Shown here one piece after another: positions 8,968-17,232 of a DNA stretch of 43,321 nucleotides. A model generated the notes under the pieces. The model did no database searches. It was not told the DNA's origin and was given only the letters and a program-made list of their open reading frames with translations. Position 1 is the stretch's first letter; the number at the start of each line of letters is the position of its first letter. Position numbers and translations under genes: made by a program. Source of the stretch: JBLHLB01 sp047618505 (GTDB lineage Bacteria > Planctomycetota > UBA1135 > GCA-002686595); NCBI GenBank assembly GCA_047618505.1, contig JBLHLB010000003.1, positions 1 through 43,321 on the forward strand, given 5' to 3'.

Positions 8968-9213
8968 ATGTCACTGCGCAAGTACTTCTGCACCTTCCCT
9001 CAGAACCTGATCAAAGAGCCGATCATCACCTACACCCTCAACGCGAAGTTTGGCGTGAAGCCCAATATTCGCGCAGCCAGCATCACCGAAACGGTGGCTA
9101 TGGTTGCCGTTGAGATCGAAGGGGAGTTAGACAAGATCGACAAGGCGGTTGAGTTTCTGCGTGAGCGCGGCGTCAAGGTCGAAGAGATCCAGGAAGACGG
9201 GACGAAGGCTTGA
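8968..9213 (+). CDS. Stand-alone NIL-domain protein
   Basis: An 81-residue protein consisting almost wholly of one small ferredoxin-like domain (LIKEPIITYTLNAKFGVKPN..., then VAVEIEGELDKIDKAVEFLRERGVKVEEI). This matches the NIL domain, best known as the C-terminal methionine-binding regulatory domain of MetN ABC ATPases and also found next to ferredoxin domains. Here it stands alone with no transporter beside it. The frame stays open upstream to 8869, but that part has no family similarity, so I place the start at ATG 8968. It ends 17 bp before the ATG of the next gene. Small-ligand (amino acid) sensing is possible but unproven. Confidence 0.8.
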   Translation: MSLRKYFCTFPQNLIKEPIITYTLNAKFGVKPNIRAASITETVAMVAVEIEGELDKIDKAVEFLRERGVKVEEIQEDGTKA

Positions 9214-9230
9214 AGGGCGGGCGCGGTCCG

Positions 9231-11084
9231 ATGACTTTCTGCACTGGGCTCCGTCTAGGGACGCATCCCCTGGCGGGGCTCGTACTGGCCGTGGTCGCAC
9301 AGTTCGGGCTTGCCGGCTGTGCCCTGTTTCCCAAGGAACACGATCCCAAGGGCGAATGGGCCACGCCCGCCCGCGGCATGGTGGTCAGCGAGCACCCCCT
9401 CGCTACCCAAGCGGGTGTCGACATCCTGGAGAAGGGGGGGAACGCAGCTGACGCCGCGGTGGCAACGGCCTTGGCCCTGGCGGTGGTTTATCCCCAGGCA
9501 GGCAACCTCGGTGGTGGCGGCTTTGCCCTTTGGGTTCCCCATGACGTGGAATCGGATCCGGTGGTCTTCGACTTTCGCGAGGTCGCCCCGGCGGGATTGA
9601 CTTCGGAGGCGTTCATGGACGCCGATGGGAACTTGGATCGTCGTTTGGCCCTGGCGAGCGAAATTTCGCCGGGGGTGCCGGGATCGCCGGCGGGGCTTTG
9701 CGATCTGCATCGCCGCCATGGCGTGTTGCCCTTCGCCGATGTGATTCGGCCGGCGCGTACCCTGGCGCGTGAGGGTTTTGCGGTGGACGCTTGGTTGGCA
9801 CGCGACCTCGTCAATCCTTCGATTCGCGCGCGGCTGGAGGCTGACCCCGGTTCGCAGCAACTCTTTTTCCCCGGCGGCAGGCCCCTGTCCGTTGGACAGC
9901 TCTTGGTGCAACCAGAGCTCGAGCGGACCCTGCAGCGCTTGGAACGCAACGGTGCCTCGGGCTTCTATCGCGGAGAGGTGGCCCAGGCGATCGTTGATCG
10001 TTTGGCTTCCAGAGGGGGCGTGATGACGCTAGAAGATCTGCAGACCTACAGGGCTAAACGCCGACCGCCCATGCGGGCCTGGTTCCGTGGTCTAGAGATC
10101 CTTACCGTTCCGCCGCCGAGCTCCGGAGGGTTGGTGTTGTTGCAGGTGCTGGCCCTCTTGGACGGGTTTCCCCTGGACGAGGAACGCCAGCGTGTGCGTG
10201 ACGAGCGCGAGCGGCTGGCTGGGCACGGACTTGGACCCGATGAAATCGGTTTGTCCACCCGGGCCGTTCACTGGTGGATCGAAGCTCTACGGCGTGCATT
10301 TGCGGACCGAGCGGTTCATATGGGGGACCCCGACTTCTTCGATGTGCCTAGCTTGGCTCTGCTCGATCCAAGTGCCATCGCCGCCCGGCGCATCACGATC
10401 TCCGAGCGCGCGACGCCAGATATTGGCCCCATGGATGTGACGCCGGCGCCAGAAAGCGAAGAGACGACGCATCTTTCGGTGCTCGACAGCGACGGTAACG
10501 CCGTCAGCCTGACAACCACTTTGAACACAAGCTTCGGCTGCGGAATTTGGGTTCCGGGCGGGGGCTTCCTGTTGAACAACGAGCTCGACGATTTTGCCCT
10601 GCAGCCCGGTGTTCCCAACGCCTACGGGTTGGTGGGAAGCGACGCCAACGCCCTGGAGCCGGGCAAACGCCCCCTGTCCTCCATGACTCCGACGGTCGTG
10701 CGCGAGGGCGGCCGCGGCGTGCGCCTTGTACTTGGTGCGCCCGGCGGACCGAAGATCATCACTGCCGTTCTGCAGGTTCTCCTGCGCACGGAGGTCTATG
10801 GCCAGGAGCTGCGGGCCGCGGTCGCCGCGCCTCGTCTGCACCAGCAATGGAAGCCTTCCCGCACTGACTTCGAAGAGGGCTGGGATCCGGAGCTTCTGCG
10901 CGAGCTCAGTGAAGATCGGAAGCACGAGTTGCGCGTTGTGGAAGGCGGCCGCTTCGCGAGCGTGCAGGCCATCCGTGTTCTGTCCGGTGGAGAACCCGTC
11001 GGGGCCAGCGACCCGCGCCGCGGCGGTACCTCCCAGGGCGAAGATCGCCCGGCGAGTCTGCCAGCCCTACCGCCGAAGGATTAG
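9231..11084 (+). CDS. ggt: Gamma-glutamyltranspeptidase, lipoprotein
   Basis: A 617-residue enzyme of the N-terminal nucleophile family that splits gamma-glutamyl bonds of glutathione and related peptides. It starts with a lipoprotein signal ending in LAG-C30, so it is probably anchored by lipid outside the cytoplasmic membrane. GGNAADAA and GNLGGGGFA are family motifs of the large subunit. Autocleavage should expose the nucleophile Thr412 in E-T-T-H-L-S-V, followed by the small subunit with GGGFLLNNELDDF and a P-L-S-S-M-T-P motif. Length is normal for the family. I prefer ATG 9231, since it gives a compact signal peptide; a TTG at 9210 overlaps the preceding stop. The 3' end meets a minus-strand pseudogene tail to tail, overlapping by 4 bp. 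Confidence 0.93.
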   Translation: MTFCTGLRLGTHPLAGLVLAVVAQFGLAGCALFPKEHDPKGEWATPARGMVVSEHPLATQAGVDILEKGGNAADAAVATALALAVVYPQAGNLGGGGFALWVPHDVESDPVVFDFREVAPAGLTSEAFMDADGNLDRRLALASEISPGVPGSPAGLCDLHRRHGVLPFADVIRPARTLAREGFAVDAWLARDLVNPSIRARLEADPGSQQLFFPGGRPLSVGQLLVQPELERTLQRLERNGASGFYRGEVAQAIVDRLASRGGVMTLEDLQTYRAKRRPPMRAWFRGLEILTVPPPSSGGLVLLQVLALLDGFPLDEERQRVRDERERLAGHGLGPDEIGLSTRAVHWWIEALRRAFADRAVHMGDPDFFDVPSLALLDPSAIAARRITISERATPDIGPMDVTPAPESEETTHLSVLDSDGNAVSLTTTLNTSFGCGIWVPGGGFLLNNELDDFALQPGVPNAYGLVGSDANALEPGKRPLSSMTPTVVREGGRGVRLVLGAPGGPKIITAVLQVLLRTEVYGQELRAAVAAPRLHQQWKPSRTDFEEGWDPELLRELSEDRKHELRVVEGGRFASVQAIRVLSGGEPVGASDPRRGGTSQGEDRPASLPALPPKD

Positions 11085-11981
11085 TAAGGGACTCTAATCA
11101 GACAAGCTCCCATGGGGGGCTTGCTGTCTGAGATCCGAATCGTCGGAAGAGTCTGTCTTGTGTCCGAATTCTCAATGCCCAAGGCCTGGCGAAAGGCAGC
11201 GCTCAGGTTCTCTTGACTGAGTGGCTCCAAGTCAGCGCTGAGAAGAATCCACGGCAAGGGGATCGAGTCTAGGCTTTCAGCTTCTGAGCGAGCGACGAGC
11301 TCGTTCAATCCTTCGAGTCCAATCACTAAGGCCAGTGCTTGGCCCAGGCCACAGGCCCGCATGGACTCGAGGTGATCGATGCGCAGGAGCTCGTCCCATT
11401 CGTATCTCAGGACGTCCTCGATCGACGGAACTTCCAGCAGCAAGCGGGCGACACGTAGCTTGCTTTCTGGGCTTCGATGACGGGATGGATATTGTCGACG
11501 TAGCTCAGGGACGCCAAGAACAGGGACTGTTTCCCAAGGGCATCAGACCCCAAGCACATGGACGCCATGAGTTCACAGATGCCTTCTTCGAGAACCGAAG
11601 GGAACCTGGCGTGGTAGTTCTGGAAGTAGAAGTGACCCAGTTCGTGGGCGACGACAAGGGGGGCGTTTTCCGCACTCCGACTTACGGACACCCAGTCATG
11701 GGAATAGCCGCGTTCCACGGTGATCCCGTCGGCCGTATCAATGTCTACCTTGTCGGTGAAGTGGATTCGAAGGGGAGAGGGATCGTAGTCCTCAAGGCTT
11801 CGATAGGTCGGCAGTATCGACTCGACAATGCCCGCCAGCTCGATTGCCTCAGCGCTGGACTGTCCGCCAGCAACACCCCAGAAGCGTTCTTCGAGCACCG
11901 GACTGTATGGCTCCGCTGGCAGGACACGCAGGCGCTCAAGCCAAGGCAGACCAGGGGTGTAGATCGGAGTGCAGCGAGCAA
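11081..11981 (-). pseudogene. Frameshifted zinc metallopeptidase gene (HExxH, gluzincin-like)
   Basis: Two minus-strand frames together make one protein. The upstream frame (from GTG at 11898 to 11407) holds the zinc motif H-E-L-G-H in VVAHELGHF with a later L-E-E-G-I-C-E that could give the third ligand. The downstream frame (to 11081) continues naturally as PESKLRVARLLLEVPSIEDV. They join if a CCC run at about 11470-11472 (GGG on the plus strand) is one base longer, so a single-base deletion or sequencing error explains the break. Upstream, the main frame remains protein-like back to a stop at 11983 but has no good start, while a neighbouring frame encodes a lipobox-like L-G-L-S-A-C; a second shift near 11925 may have separated a lipoprotein signal from the enzyme. 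Confidence 0.6.
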
Positions 11982-12048
11982 GCTACGCAGGGCAGTCGTG
12001 ACGGCAAGATGCTGAAAGGGGACACCAGCGGGGTAGAGACCAAAGGAA

Positions 12049-12085
12049 AAGGGCCAGGCCGCGCGAAACGCACGACCTGGCCCTT
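12049..12085 (-). terminator. Rho-independent terminator for the zinc-ribbon gene pair
   Basis: The arms AAGGGCCAGG (12049-12058) and CCTGGCCCTT (12076-12085) are perfectly complementary over 10 bp around a 17-nt loop. Read leftwards, the stem is followed by a T-rich stretch (TTTTCCTTT). It lies ~40 bp past the stop of the minus-strand gene ending at 12127. Confidence 0.75.
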
Positions 12086-12126
12086 GTTCTAACTGGCCAG
12101 TATCTACCAGAGCAGTGTCCGCCAGA

Positions 12127-13521
12127 TCAGTCGACGTCTAGATCTAGGTCGTCCATGCCCGTGTCTACGGCGTCGTCGCTGGCGGCGGCTGTTCCGTCGC
12201 CATACTTGGCGCGCAGCTCGCTGGCGAGCTTGGCCCGCTCCGGCTTGGCGTACTCGTCGGAGTCACGGCTCTTCTTCATCTCCATCTTGGCCATGGTGAT
12301 GAAGTAGTCAATGCCGTCGGCTTCGATCCTCTCGATCTGCGTATGCCACGCCACGACCACCTTACGGTTGAAGGCCAGATACAAGTCGGGCTCTTGCTTG
12401 AGGTACTTCCAGCCGAAGTTGGTTCCGTTGAACATGTCCATCAGCGCCCTCTGGACGTTGTCGCCGTTGCTGGCGCCCTCCTCGGTGGAGAGGTCCTGGT
12501 TCTTCAGGCCGTTGATGATCGAGGGCAGGGCGATGACACCGTACTCCTTGGTCAGGGTGTCGCGGGCACGGTTACCGGCGCTGCCAGCGTAGGTGTCCAT
12601 CCAGGTCATCATCAGCTCGTCCATCTCCGCCATTTGCTCCGGCGTCGTCCCGAAGAGCGGGCCGATGTCGGCCAGGGCAGTCGTGTCGGGACCGCTGTCA
12701 ACGGGCTTGGAGTCCGTGGGGGCGTCGGGCTCATCGTCCGCTGCTGCGGTGCCGCCTTCATCGCTGCCGCCCTCGTCGGTGTCGGGGGCACCGTCCACGT
12801 CGTCAAAAATGGGCTCGCCATTCCCAATATCATCGGCGGACGTACCTTCGTCAGAGTTCGTGTCTGTGGTCGCCGCGGAACCGTCGTCATTGCTGGCTAC
12901 ATTTTCCGTCGTTGCATCGCCGGCCTCGACGGGGTCTGCGTCACCGAAGAGGGAGTCCTTCATGAAGAAGACTACGGCTGCGACCACGAGCAGGCCGACC
13001 GCCGCGATCGCCATGACCGGCGACTTCTTCTCCTTGCGGGCGCCGCGCTCGGAGAGCTTGTCTTCGTCGCCGGCGTCCTTGGTATTGCGGCGGCGGGTGC
13101 TGGAGCCACCGGAGGAACGGCGGGTTCCGCTGGTCTTGGCCGCGCCGGACTTCCCCGCACCGGCTCGCGCAGGCCTAGCCTTGGCCGACGCCTTCGCGGC
13201 TGCTTTCGGCTTAGATGCGGGAGCTCCAGTCGTCTCAGCGTTTGCGGCTGCGGCACGTTCCGCCCGTAGGCGCTCCATCATCGACGGGCCGGAGCCCGTC
13301 TTGCCGGAGGGAACGTGCTCCTTGATCTTGGGTTTTTGCGCAGCGGGCTTGGCCGCTGACGGAGCCGCTGCCTGGGCCGGCGGTTTGGGTACAGGATCGC
13401 CGAGCTTGGCGATGTGCACGGTTTTGCCGCACTCCTTGCAGCGCGCGACATCGTGAGTAAAGGAAGCGGGGATTTGATATTCTGCTCCGCAGTCGAAGCA
13501 CTTGCCGTTGCGAATGTCCAT
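12127..13521 (-). CDS. Zinc-ribbon, single-membrane-segment protein with HEAT-like C-terminal domain (paralogue 1)
   Basis: A 464-residue protein. A zinc ribbon with C8-x2-C11 and C28-x2-C31 comes first, then a long low-complexity Ala/Pro/Lys-rich stretch, a basic patch, one membrane segment (SPVMAIAAVGLLVVAAVVFF), an acidic Asp/Glu/Thr linker of ~90 residues, and a folded C-terminal domain (~residues 295-450). That domain has IALPSIINGL and later TNFGWKYL and VVAWHTQI segments that line up with the gene just upstream (IPALLTKL, QGFGFQ, QWFAWW), so the two look like paralogues. The zinc ribbon should be cytoplasmic and the C-terminal domain outside. I chose ATG 13521 because it starts just before the zinc ribbon. 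The function is unknown. Confidence 0.85.
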   Translation of the reverse strand: MDIRNGKCFDCGAEYQIPASFTHDVARCKECGKTVHIAKLGDPVPKPPAQAAAPSAAKPAAQKPKIKEHVPSGKTGSGPSMMERLRAERAAAANAETTGAPASKPKAAAKASAKARPARAGAGKSGAAKTSGTRRSSGGSSTRRRNTKDAGDEDKLSERGARKEKKSPVMAIAAVGLLVVAAVVFFMKDSLFGDADPVEAGDATTENVASNDDGSAATTDTNSDEGTSADDIGNGEPIFDDVDGAPDTDEGGSDEGGTAAADDEPDAPTDSKPVDSGPDTTALADIGPLFGTTPEQMAEMDELMMTWMDTYAGSAGNRARDTLTKEYGVIALPSIINGLKNQDLSTEEGASNGDNVQRALMDMFNGTNFGWKYLKQEPDLYLAFNRKVVVAWHTQIERIEADGIDYFITMAKMEMKKSRDSDEYAKPERAKLASELRAKYGDGTAAASDDAVDTGMDDLDLDVD

Positions 13522-13637
13522 GGCACTTGGGCCGCGCGTCACGTCTTGCGCAGCTCGTCTAGGGGCGTGAGAGAGAGGGGGAAAGGAAAGAAAAGTCGCG
13601 CGTGGGACGCGCATTGGAGGAATGGAGTCGGGGAGCG

Positions 13638-14969
13638 CTACTGCTTACCGCCGGGATCTCCCGGGAGGTCGGCGTAGGGGTCGACATCGACCCGCGAGGA
13701 GAAGCTCCGCTCGTTGCGGTACCACCAGGCGAACCACTGCTTGAGCGCGCTCTGGCGGAATTCCGCGCTCGTGCCCAGACCCGATTCCACCAACTCCATC
13801 GGTTGGAATCCAAAGCCCTGGCCGGTGATACCTCGCAGGGCGATGACGACCTGGTTGATCTGGATGGAGTGATCTTCGCTGTCGAGGGGGATCTCGTAGA
13901 GCTTCGTGAGGAGCGCCGGAATTGCGGGCTTGCCGATCTCCTTGAGGTCGCGGCGGGCCTGGGTCGCTTCGCGGGTAAGGTCGAGGTCGATCATCGTGAC
14001 GATCAACTGGTCGATGCGCGTGCGTAGCTCCGGCGAGCTGCCCTCAAGGTGCGCGAGAGGCTCGGGTTCACGTTCGCGCACGACGGAGCCGTCGGAGCGT
14101 TCCACCTTCTCTGTGCCGCCTCTTCTTCCGCTGATCTTCGTACGCAGGATGTCGTCCAACTCAGACTGGGTAAAATGGCGTTCCCAGCTCACGGTCAGCC
14201 AGCGACCACCGATCCTTTGCAGCCCCCAGTCCACCGTCCGATTCTCGAAGGAACCCTCGGCGAAGGGCACCAGGGTAAGGCGCACAGTTGCATCGGTGCT
14301 ATTCAGTTCGATGGCCTCGCCGTCGTAGGGCTTCCAATCGGCCACCAGGTCCTTCGCACTTCCGGTCGTGAGCTCCTCGACCCACAGGTCTTCCTGCGCA
14401 ACACGGTCGAGGTTCGACAGGGATTCGAATTCTGCCCGTAGATCCTCGTCGGAGGGCATGGCGTCGAGGGCCTCTTCCAGGGCTTGCTCGCTGGCTTCCT
14501 TATCGAGCCCTGCAGCCTCGCTTGTTGCGACCGTGGCCGCGCTGACGACGCTACGTCGTTTCCAGGCGTGGACCGCGGGGCCGTGCAGGCGCGAGCGCAG
14601 ATCCTCCTTGTTCAAACTGAAGGCCAGAAGGTGCATGTCGCGCGCGGCCAGTGCTGCGGGGCCGCCATAGCCGTAGCGGTCGACACGCGGCGCTTTCGCA
14701 TCGGGCGTCTCATCTTGCTGGGTAGGCCCAGCCTGGGCCCCCTTGTCGCCGCCACTGTTGACGGCGAATATGAAAATCAAACCGATCACGACCGCCACGC
14801 CGATGCCGATCCAGAGGCCCTGGTTATTGGCGGTCCCACCGTGGGAGTTTGAGCCCCGGCCAAGTCCTGCCACGTAAATCCGTTGGCACTCGCCGCAGCG
14901 AACTTTTGCTCCTTCCTTGGAATCGGGAAGCTTGGCGCGCGCGCCGCAGGAGGGGCACTGAATAATCAT
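13638..14969 (-). CDS. Zinc-ribbon, single-membrane-segment protein (paralogue 2)
   Basis: A 443-residue protein beginning MIIQCPSCGA: a zinc ribbon of MJ0042-like type with C5-x2-C8 and C25-x2-C28. A Gly/Asn-rich linker, one membrane segment (~residues 51-72) and a large outer region follow. The last ~120 residues (AIPALLTKL, then ALRGITGQGFGFQ and QSALKQWFAWW) resemble the C-terminus of the next gene. The region between the membrane and that domain has no recognised family. It is transcribed away from uvrB across a 238-bp gap, and the second paralogue follows after 116 bp, so the two probably form one transcription unit ending at the terminator near 12049. The function is unknown. Confidence 0.85.
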   Translation of the reverse strand: MIIQCPSCGARAKLPDSKEGAKVRCGECQRIYVAGLGRGSNSHGGTANNQGLWIGIGVAVVIGLIFIFAVNSGGDKGAQAGPTQQDETPDAKAPRVDRYGYGGPAALAARDMHLLAFSLNKEDLRSRLHGPAVHAWKRRSVVSAATVATSEAAGLDKEASEQALEEALDAMPSDEDLRAEFESLSNLDRVAQEDLWVEELTTGSAKDLVADWKPYDGEAIELNSTDATVRLTLVPFAEGSFENRTVDWGLQRIGGRWLTVSWERHFTQSELDDILRTKISGRRGGTEKVERSDGSVVREREPEPLAHLEGSSPELRTRIDQLIVTMIDLDLTREATQARRDLKEIGKPAIPALLTKLYEIPLDSEDHSIQINQVVIALRGITGQGFGFQPMELVESGLGTSAEFRQSALKQWFAWWYRNERSFSSRVDVDPYADLPGDPGGKQ

Positions 14970-15207
14970 TGAGTTGGGAGCGGAGGGACCAGGGGAATCA
15001 AGCTGGGAGAGGAGGGGCCAGCTGGGGGGGCGATTGGCACAATGGGAGAAGCCCGCGCGGGGCCGCCCATTCAAGGGCAGAGCGTCCGACCTTAACCCAC
15101 CAGTGTACCCCCTGGCGGGCTTCTGGTTTCGCCCCGCTTGCCTCCCTTGCGAAAGCTCTCGCTCCGCACCCCTTTCCTCTTGGCCTCCCCTGGCCAGCGC
15201 CACGCCC
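14970..15207. other. Divergent intergenic region between the zinc-ribbon operon and uvrB
   Basis: This region must hold the promoters for both directions. I see no clear -35/-10 pair, no LexA-like box (neither CTGT-N8-ACAG nor GAAC-N4-GTTC) and no ribosome site before either ATG. An open frame extends uvrB leftwards through it, but without similarity to UvrB. Confidence 0.4.
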
Positions 15208-17232
15208 ATGTCCTCCGACCGATTTCGCCTCGCCGCCTCCTTCGAGCCCATGGGGGACCAGCCCGAGGCCATCAAGGCCCTTGGGGGCTGGTTGGAGGAT
15301 GGCAAGCCCCGTTCGACCCTCCTCGGCATTACGGGATCGGGAAAGACCTTCACCATGGCGGCGGTGATCGAATCTCTCAATCGGCCGACCTTGGTGCTGT
15401 CGCCGAACAAGACCTTGGCGGCGCAGCTGTACTCTGAATTTCAGGCGCTCTTCCCCGATAACGCCGTCGAGTACTTCGTCAGCTACTACGACTACTATCA
15501 GCCCGAGGCGTACGTGGCCTCGACGGACACCTTCATCGAGAAGGATGCGAGTCGGAACGAAAACATTGAGCGCCTCAGGAACTCGGCTACGCGGTCGCTT
15601 TTGGAGCGTAGGGATGTGCTGATTGTGGCTTCCGTGTCCTGCATCTATGGGCTGGGTTCGCCCTCGTCCTACGCGGAGATGTCCATGAAGATCGAGCGCG
15701 GGGCGACCATTGAGCGTGAGGATCTCCTGCGGCGATTGACGCAGATGCAGTACTCGCGCAACAACTTGGATTTCCGGCGCGGGACCTTCCGTGCCCGGGG
15801 CGATGTGATCGAGGTCTTCCCGGCCTATGAGGAGGATCGCGTGATTCGCTTTGAGCTTTTCGGTGATGAGCTGGAGTCGATCTTGGAGGTCGATCCCCTG
15901 CGCGGCGAAGTCCTGGCGGAACGCGAGAGTGTCACAATCTACCCCTCCGGCCACTATGTCACCCCGGAAGCGCGTGTGGGGCGCGCGGTGGTGGGGATTG
16001 AGGAGGAGCTGGAGCAGCGCCTCGTGGCATTACGGCGCGATGATCGCCTCCTGGAGGCGCAGCGACTGGAGCAGCGCACGCGCCATGACCTAGAGTTGCT
16101 GCGGACTACCGGCATGTGCAACGGGATTGAGAATTACTCCCGTTGGATGGACGGGCGTGCACCGGGCCAGGCCCCTTTCACCCTCTTGAACTACTTCCCC
16201 GACGACTTCGTAGTCTTCGTGGACGAAAGTCACGTGTCCGTCTCCCAGGTCGGCGCCATGTACAAGGGCGACCGATCGAGAAAGGAGAACCTGGTCAACT
16301 TCGGCTTTCGGTTGCCCAGCGCCCTAGACAATCGACCTCTGCGCTACGAAGAGTGGGAAAAGCTGGTGAAGCAGGCGGTCTATGTTTCAGCAACCCCTGC
16401 CGAGCGCGAACTCAAGGAATCGAAGCAGTGTGTGGTCGAGCAAATCGTGCGACCCACCGGGCTTCTGGATCCGAAGATTGAACTGCGGCCGGCCCGCACC
16501 CAGGTGGATGATCTCCTGCACGAGGTGCGTTTGACCACCAAGGCCGGTTGGCGCACCCTGGTGACGACATTGACTAAGCGTTCCTCGGAAGAGTTGACGA
16601 CTTACTTCTCTGAGTTGGGTGTGCGTGTGCGCTACTTGCATTCGGAAATCGATGCCATCGAACGCGCACAGATCCTGCGCGACCTGCGCCTGGGGGAGTT
16701 CGACGTCTTGATCGGGATCAACCTCTTGCGCGAAGGTCTGGACCTTCCAGAAGTCGCTCTTGTGGCCGTGCTTGACGCCGATAAAGAAGGCTTCCTGCGT
16801 TCACGCACCTCGCTCATTCAGATCTGTGGCCGTGCGGCTCGGAACGCGGAGGGGCGCGTGATCTTTTACGCAGACAAGCTGACCGACTCGATCCGCGCAA
16901 CCGTGGACGTCGTGGAGCAGCGACGGGTCATGCAGATTGCCTATAACACGGAACACGGCATCGTGCCCACGACGATCATTAAGCCGGTGCGCGATTCGAT
17001 CGAAGCTCTCTATGACATGGACTACTCCGGACCCGAGCTTCCGGACAAGAAGGCAAGGGGTGCAGGCTCCAAAGAGGATCCGGCCTTTGGTTGGAATGGA
17101 GCTCGTCTGCGGGCTGAGCAGGCCAAATTGCGCGATGAAATGAGCCACGCCGCGGAGGAATTGCGCTTTGAAGATGCTGCGAAAATGCGCGACCGCTTGA
17201 AACAGTTGCAGGACCTGGAGCTGACGCGCTAG
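15208..17232 (+). CDS. uvrB: Excinuclease ABC subunit B
   Basis: A 674-residue UvrB, matching the usual length. It is the damage-verifying helicase-like subunit of nucleotide excision repair, loaded on DNA by UvrA and then binding UvrC. The Walker A motif G-I-T-G-S-G-K46-T is at residues 40-47; the beta-hairpin that probes the strand is visible as YYDYYQPEAYV; the DE-box is VFVDESH; motif VI is QICGRAARN; the C-terminal UVR helix pair (EELRFEDAAKMRDRL) docks UvrC. ATG 15208 gives the standard N-terminus; the frame is open further upstream without similarity. It abuts uvrC with no gap. No SOS box is evident. Confidence 0.97.
   Translation: MSSDRFRLAASFEPMGDQPEAIKALGGWLEDGKPRSTLLGITGSGKTFTMAAVIESLNRPTLVLSPNKTLAAQLYSEFQALFPDNAVEYFVSYYDYYQPEAYVASTDTFIEKDASRNENIERLRNSATRSLLERRDVLIVASVSCIYGLGSPSSYAEMSMKIERGATIEREDLLRRLTQMQYSRNNLDFRRGTFRARGDVIEVFPAYEEDRVIRFELFGDELESILEVDPLRGEVLAERESVTIYPSGHYVTPEARVGRAVVGIEEELEQRLVALRRDDRLLEAQRLEQRTRHDLELLRTTGMCNGIENYSRWMDGRAPGQAPFTLLNYFPDDFVVFVDESHVSVSQVGAMYKGDRSRKENLVNFGFRLPSALDNRPLRYEEWEKLVKQAVYVSATPAERELKESKQCVVEQIVRPTGLLDPKIELRPARTQVDDLLHEVRLTTKAGWRTLVTTLTKRSSEELTTYFSELGVRVRYLHSEIDAIERAQILRDLRLGEFDVLIGINLLREGLDLPEVALVAVLDADKEGFLRSRTSLIQICGRAARNAEGRVIFYADKLTDSIRATVDVVEQRRVMQIAYNTEHGIVPTTIIKPVRDSIEALYDMDYSGPELPDKKARGAGSKEDPAFGWNGARLRAEQAKLRDEMSHAAEELRFEDAAKMRDRLKQLQDLELTR

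Noticed and set aside
11335..12015. Plus-strand open frame of 226 codons
   Set aside because: It is the antisense shadow of the peptidase gene, which carries the HExxH motif on the minus strand; it has no recognisable features of its own.
12343..13456. Two long plus-strand frames (308 and 287 codons)
   Set aside because: They lie antisense to the zinc-ribbon gene and arise from its GC-rich low-complexity sequence.
14974..15207. N-terminal extension of uvrB
   Set aside because: UvrB similarity begins at ATG 15208 and the resulting length matches the family; the extension crosses the divergent promoter region.
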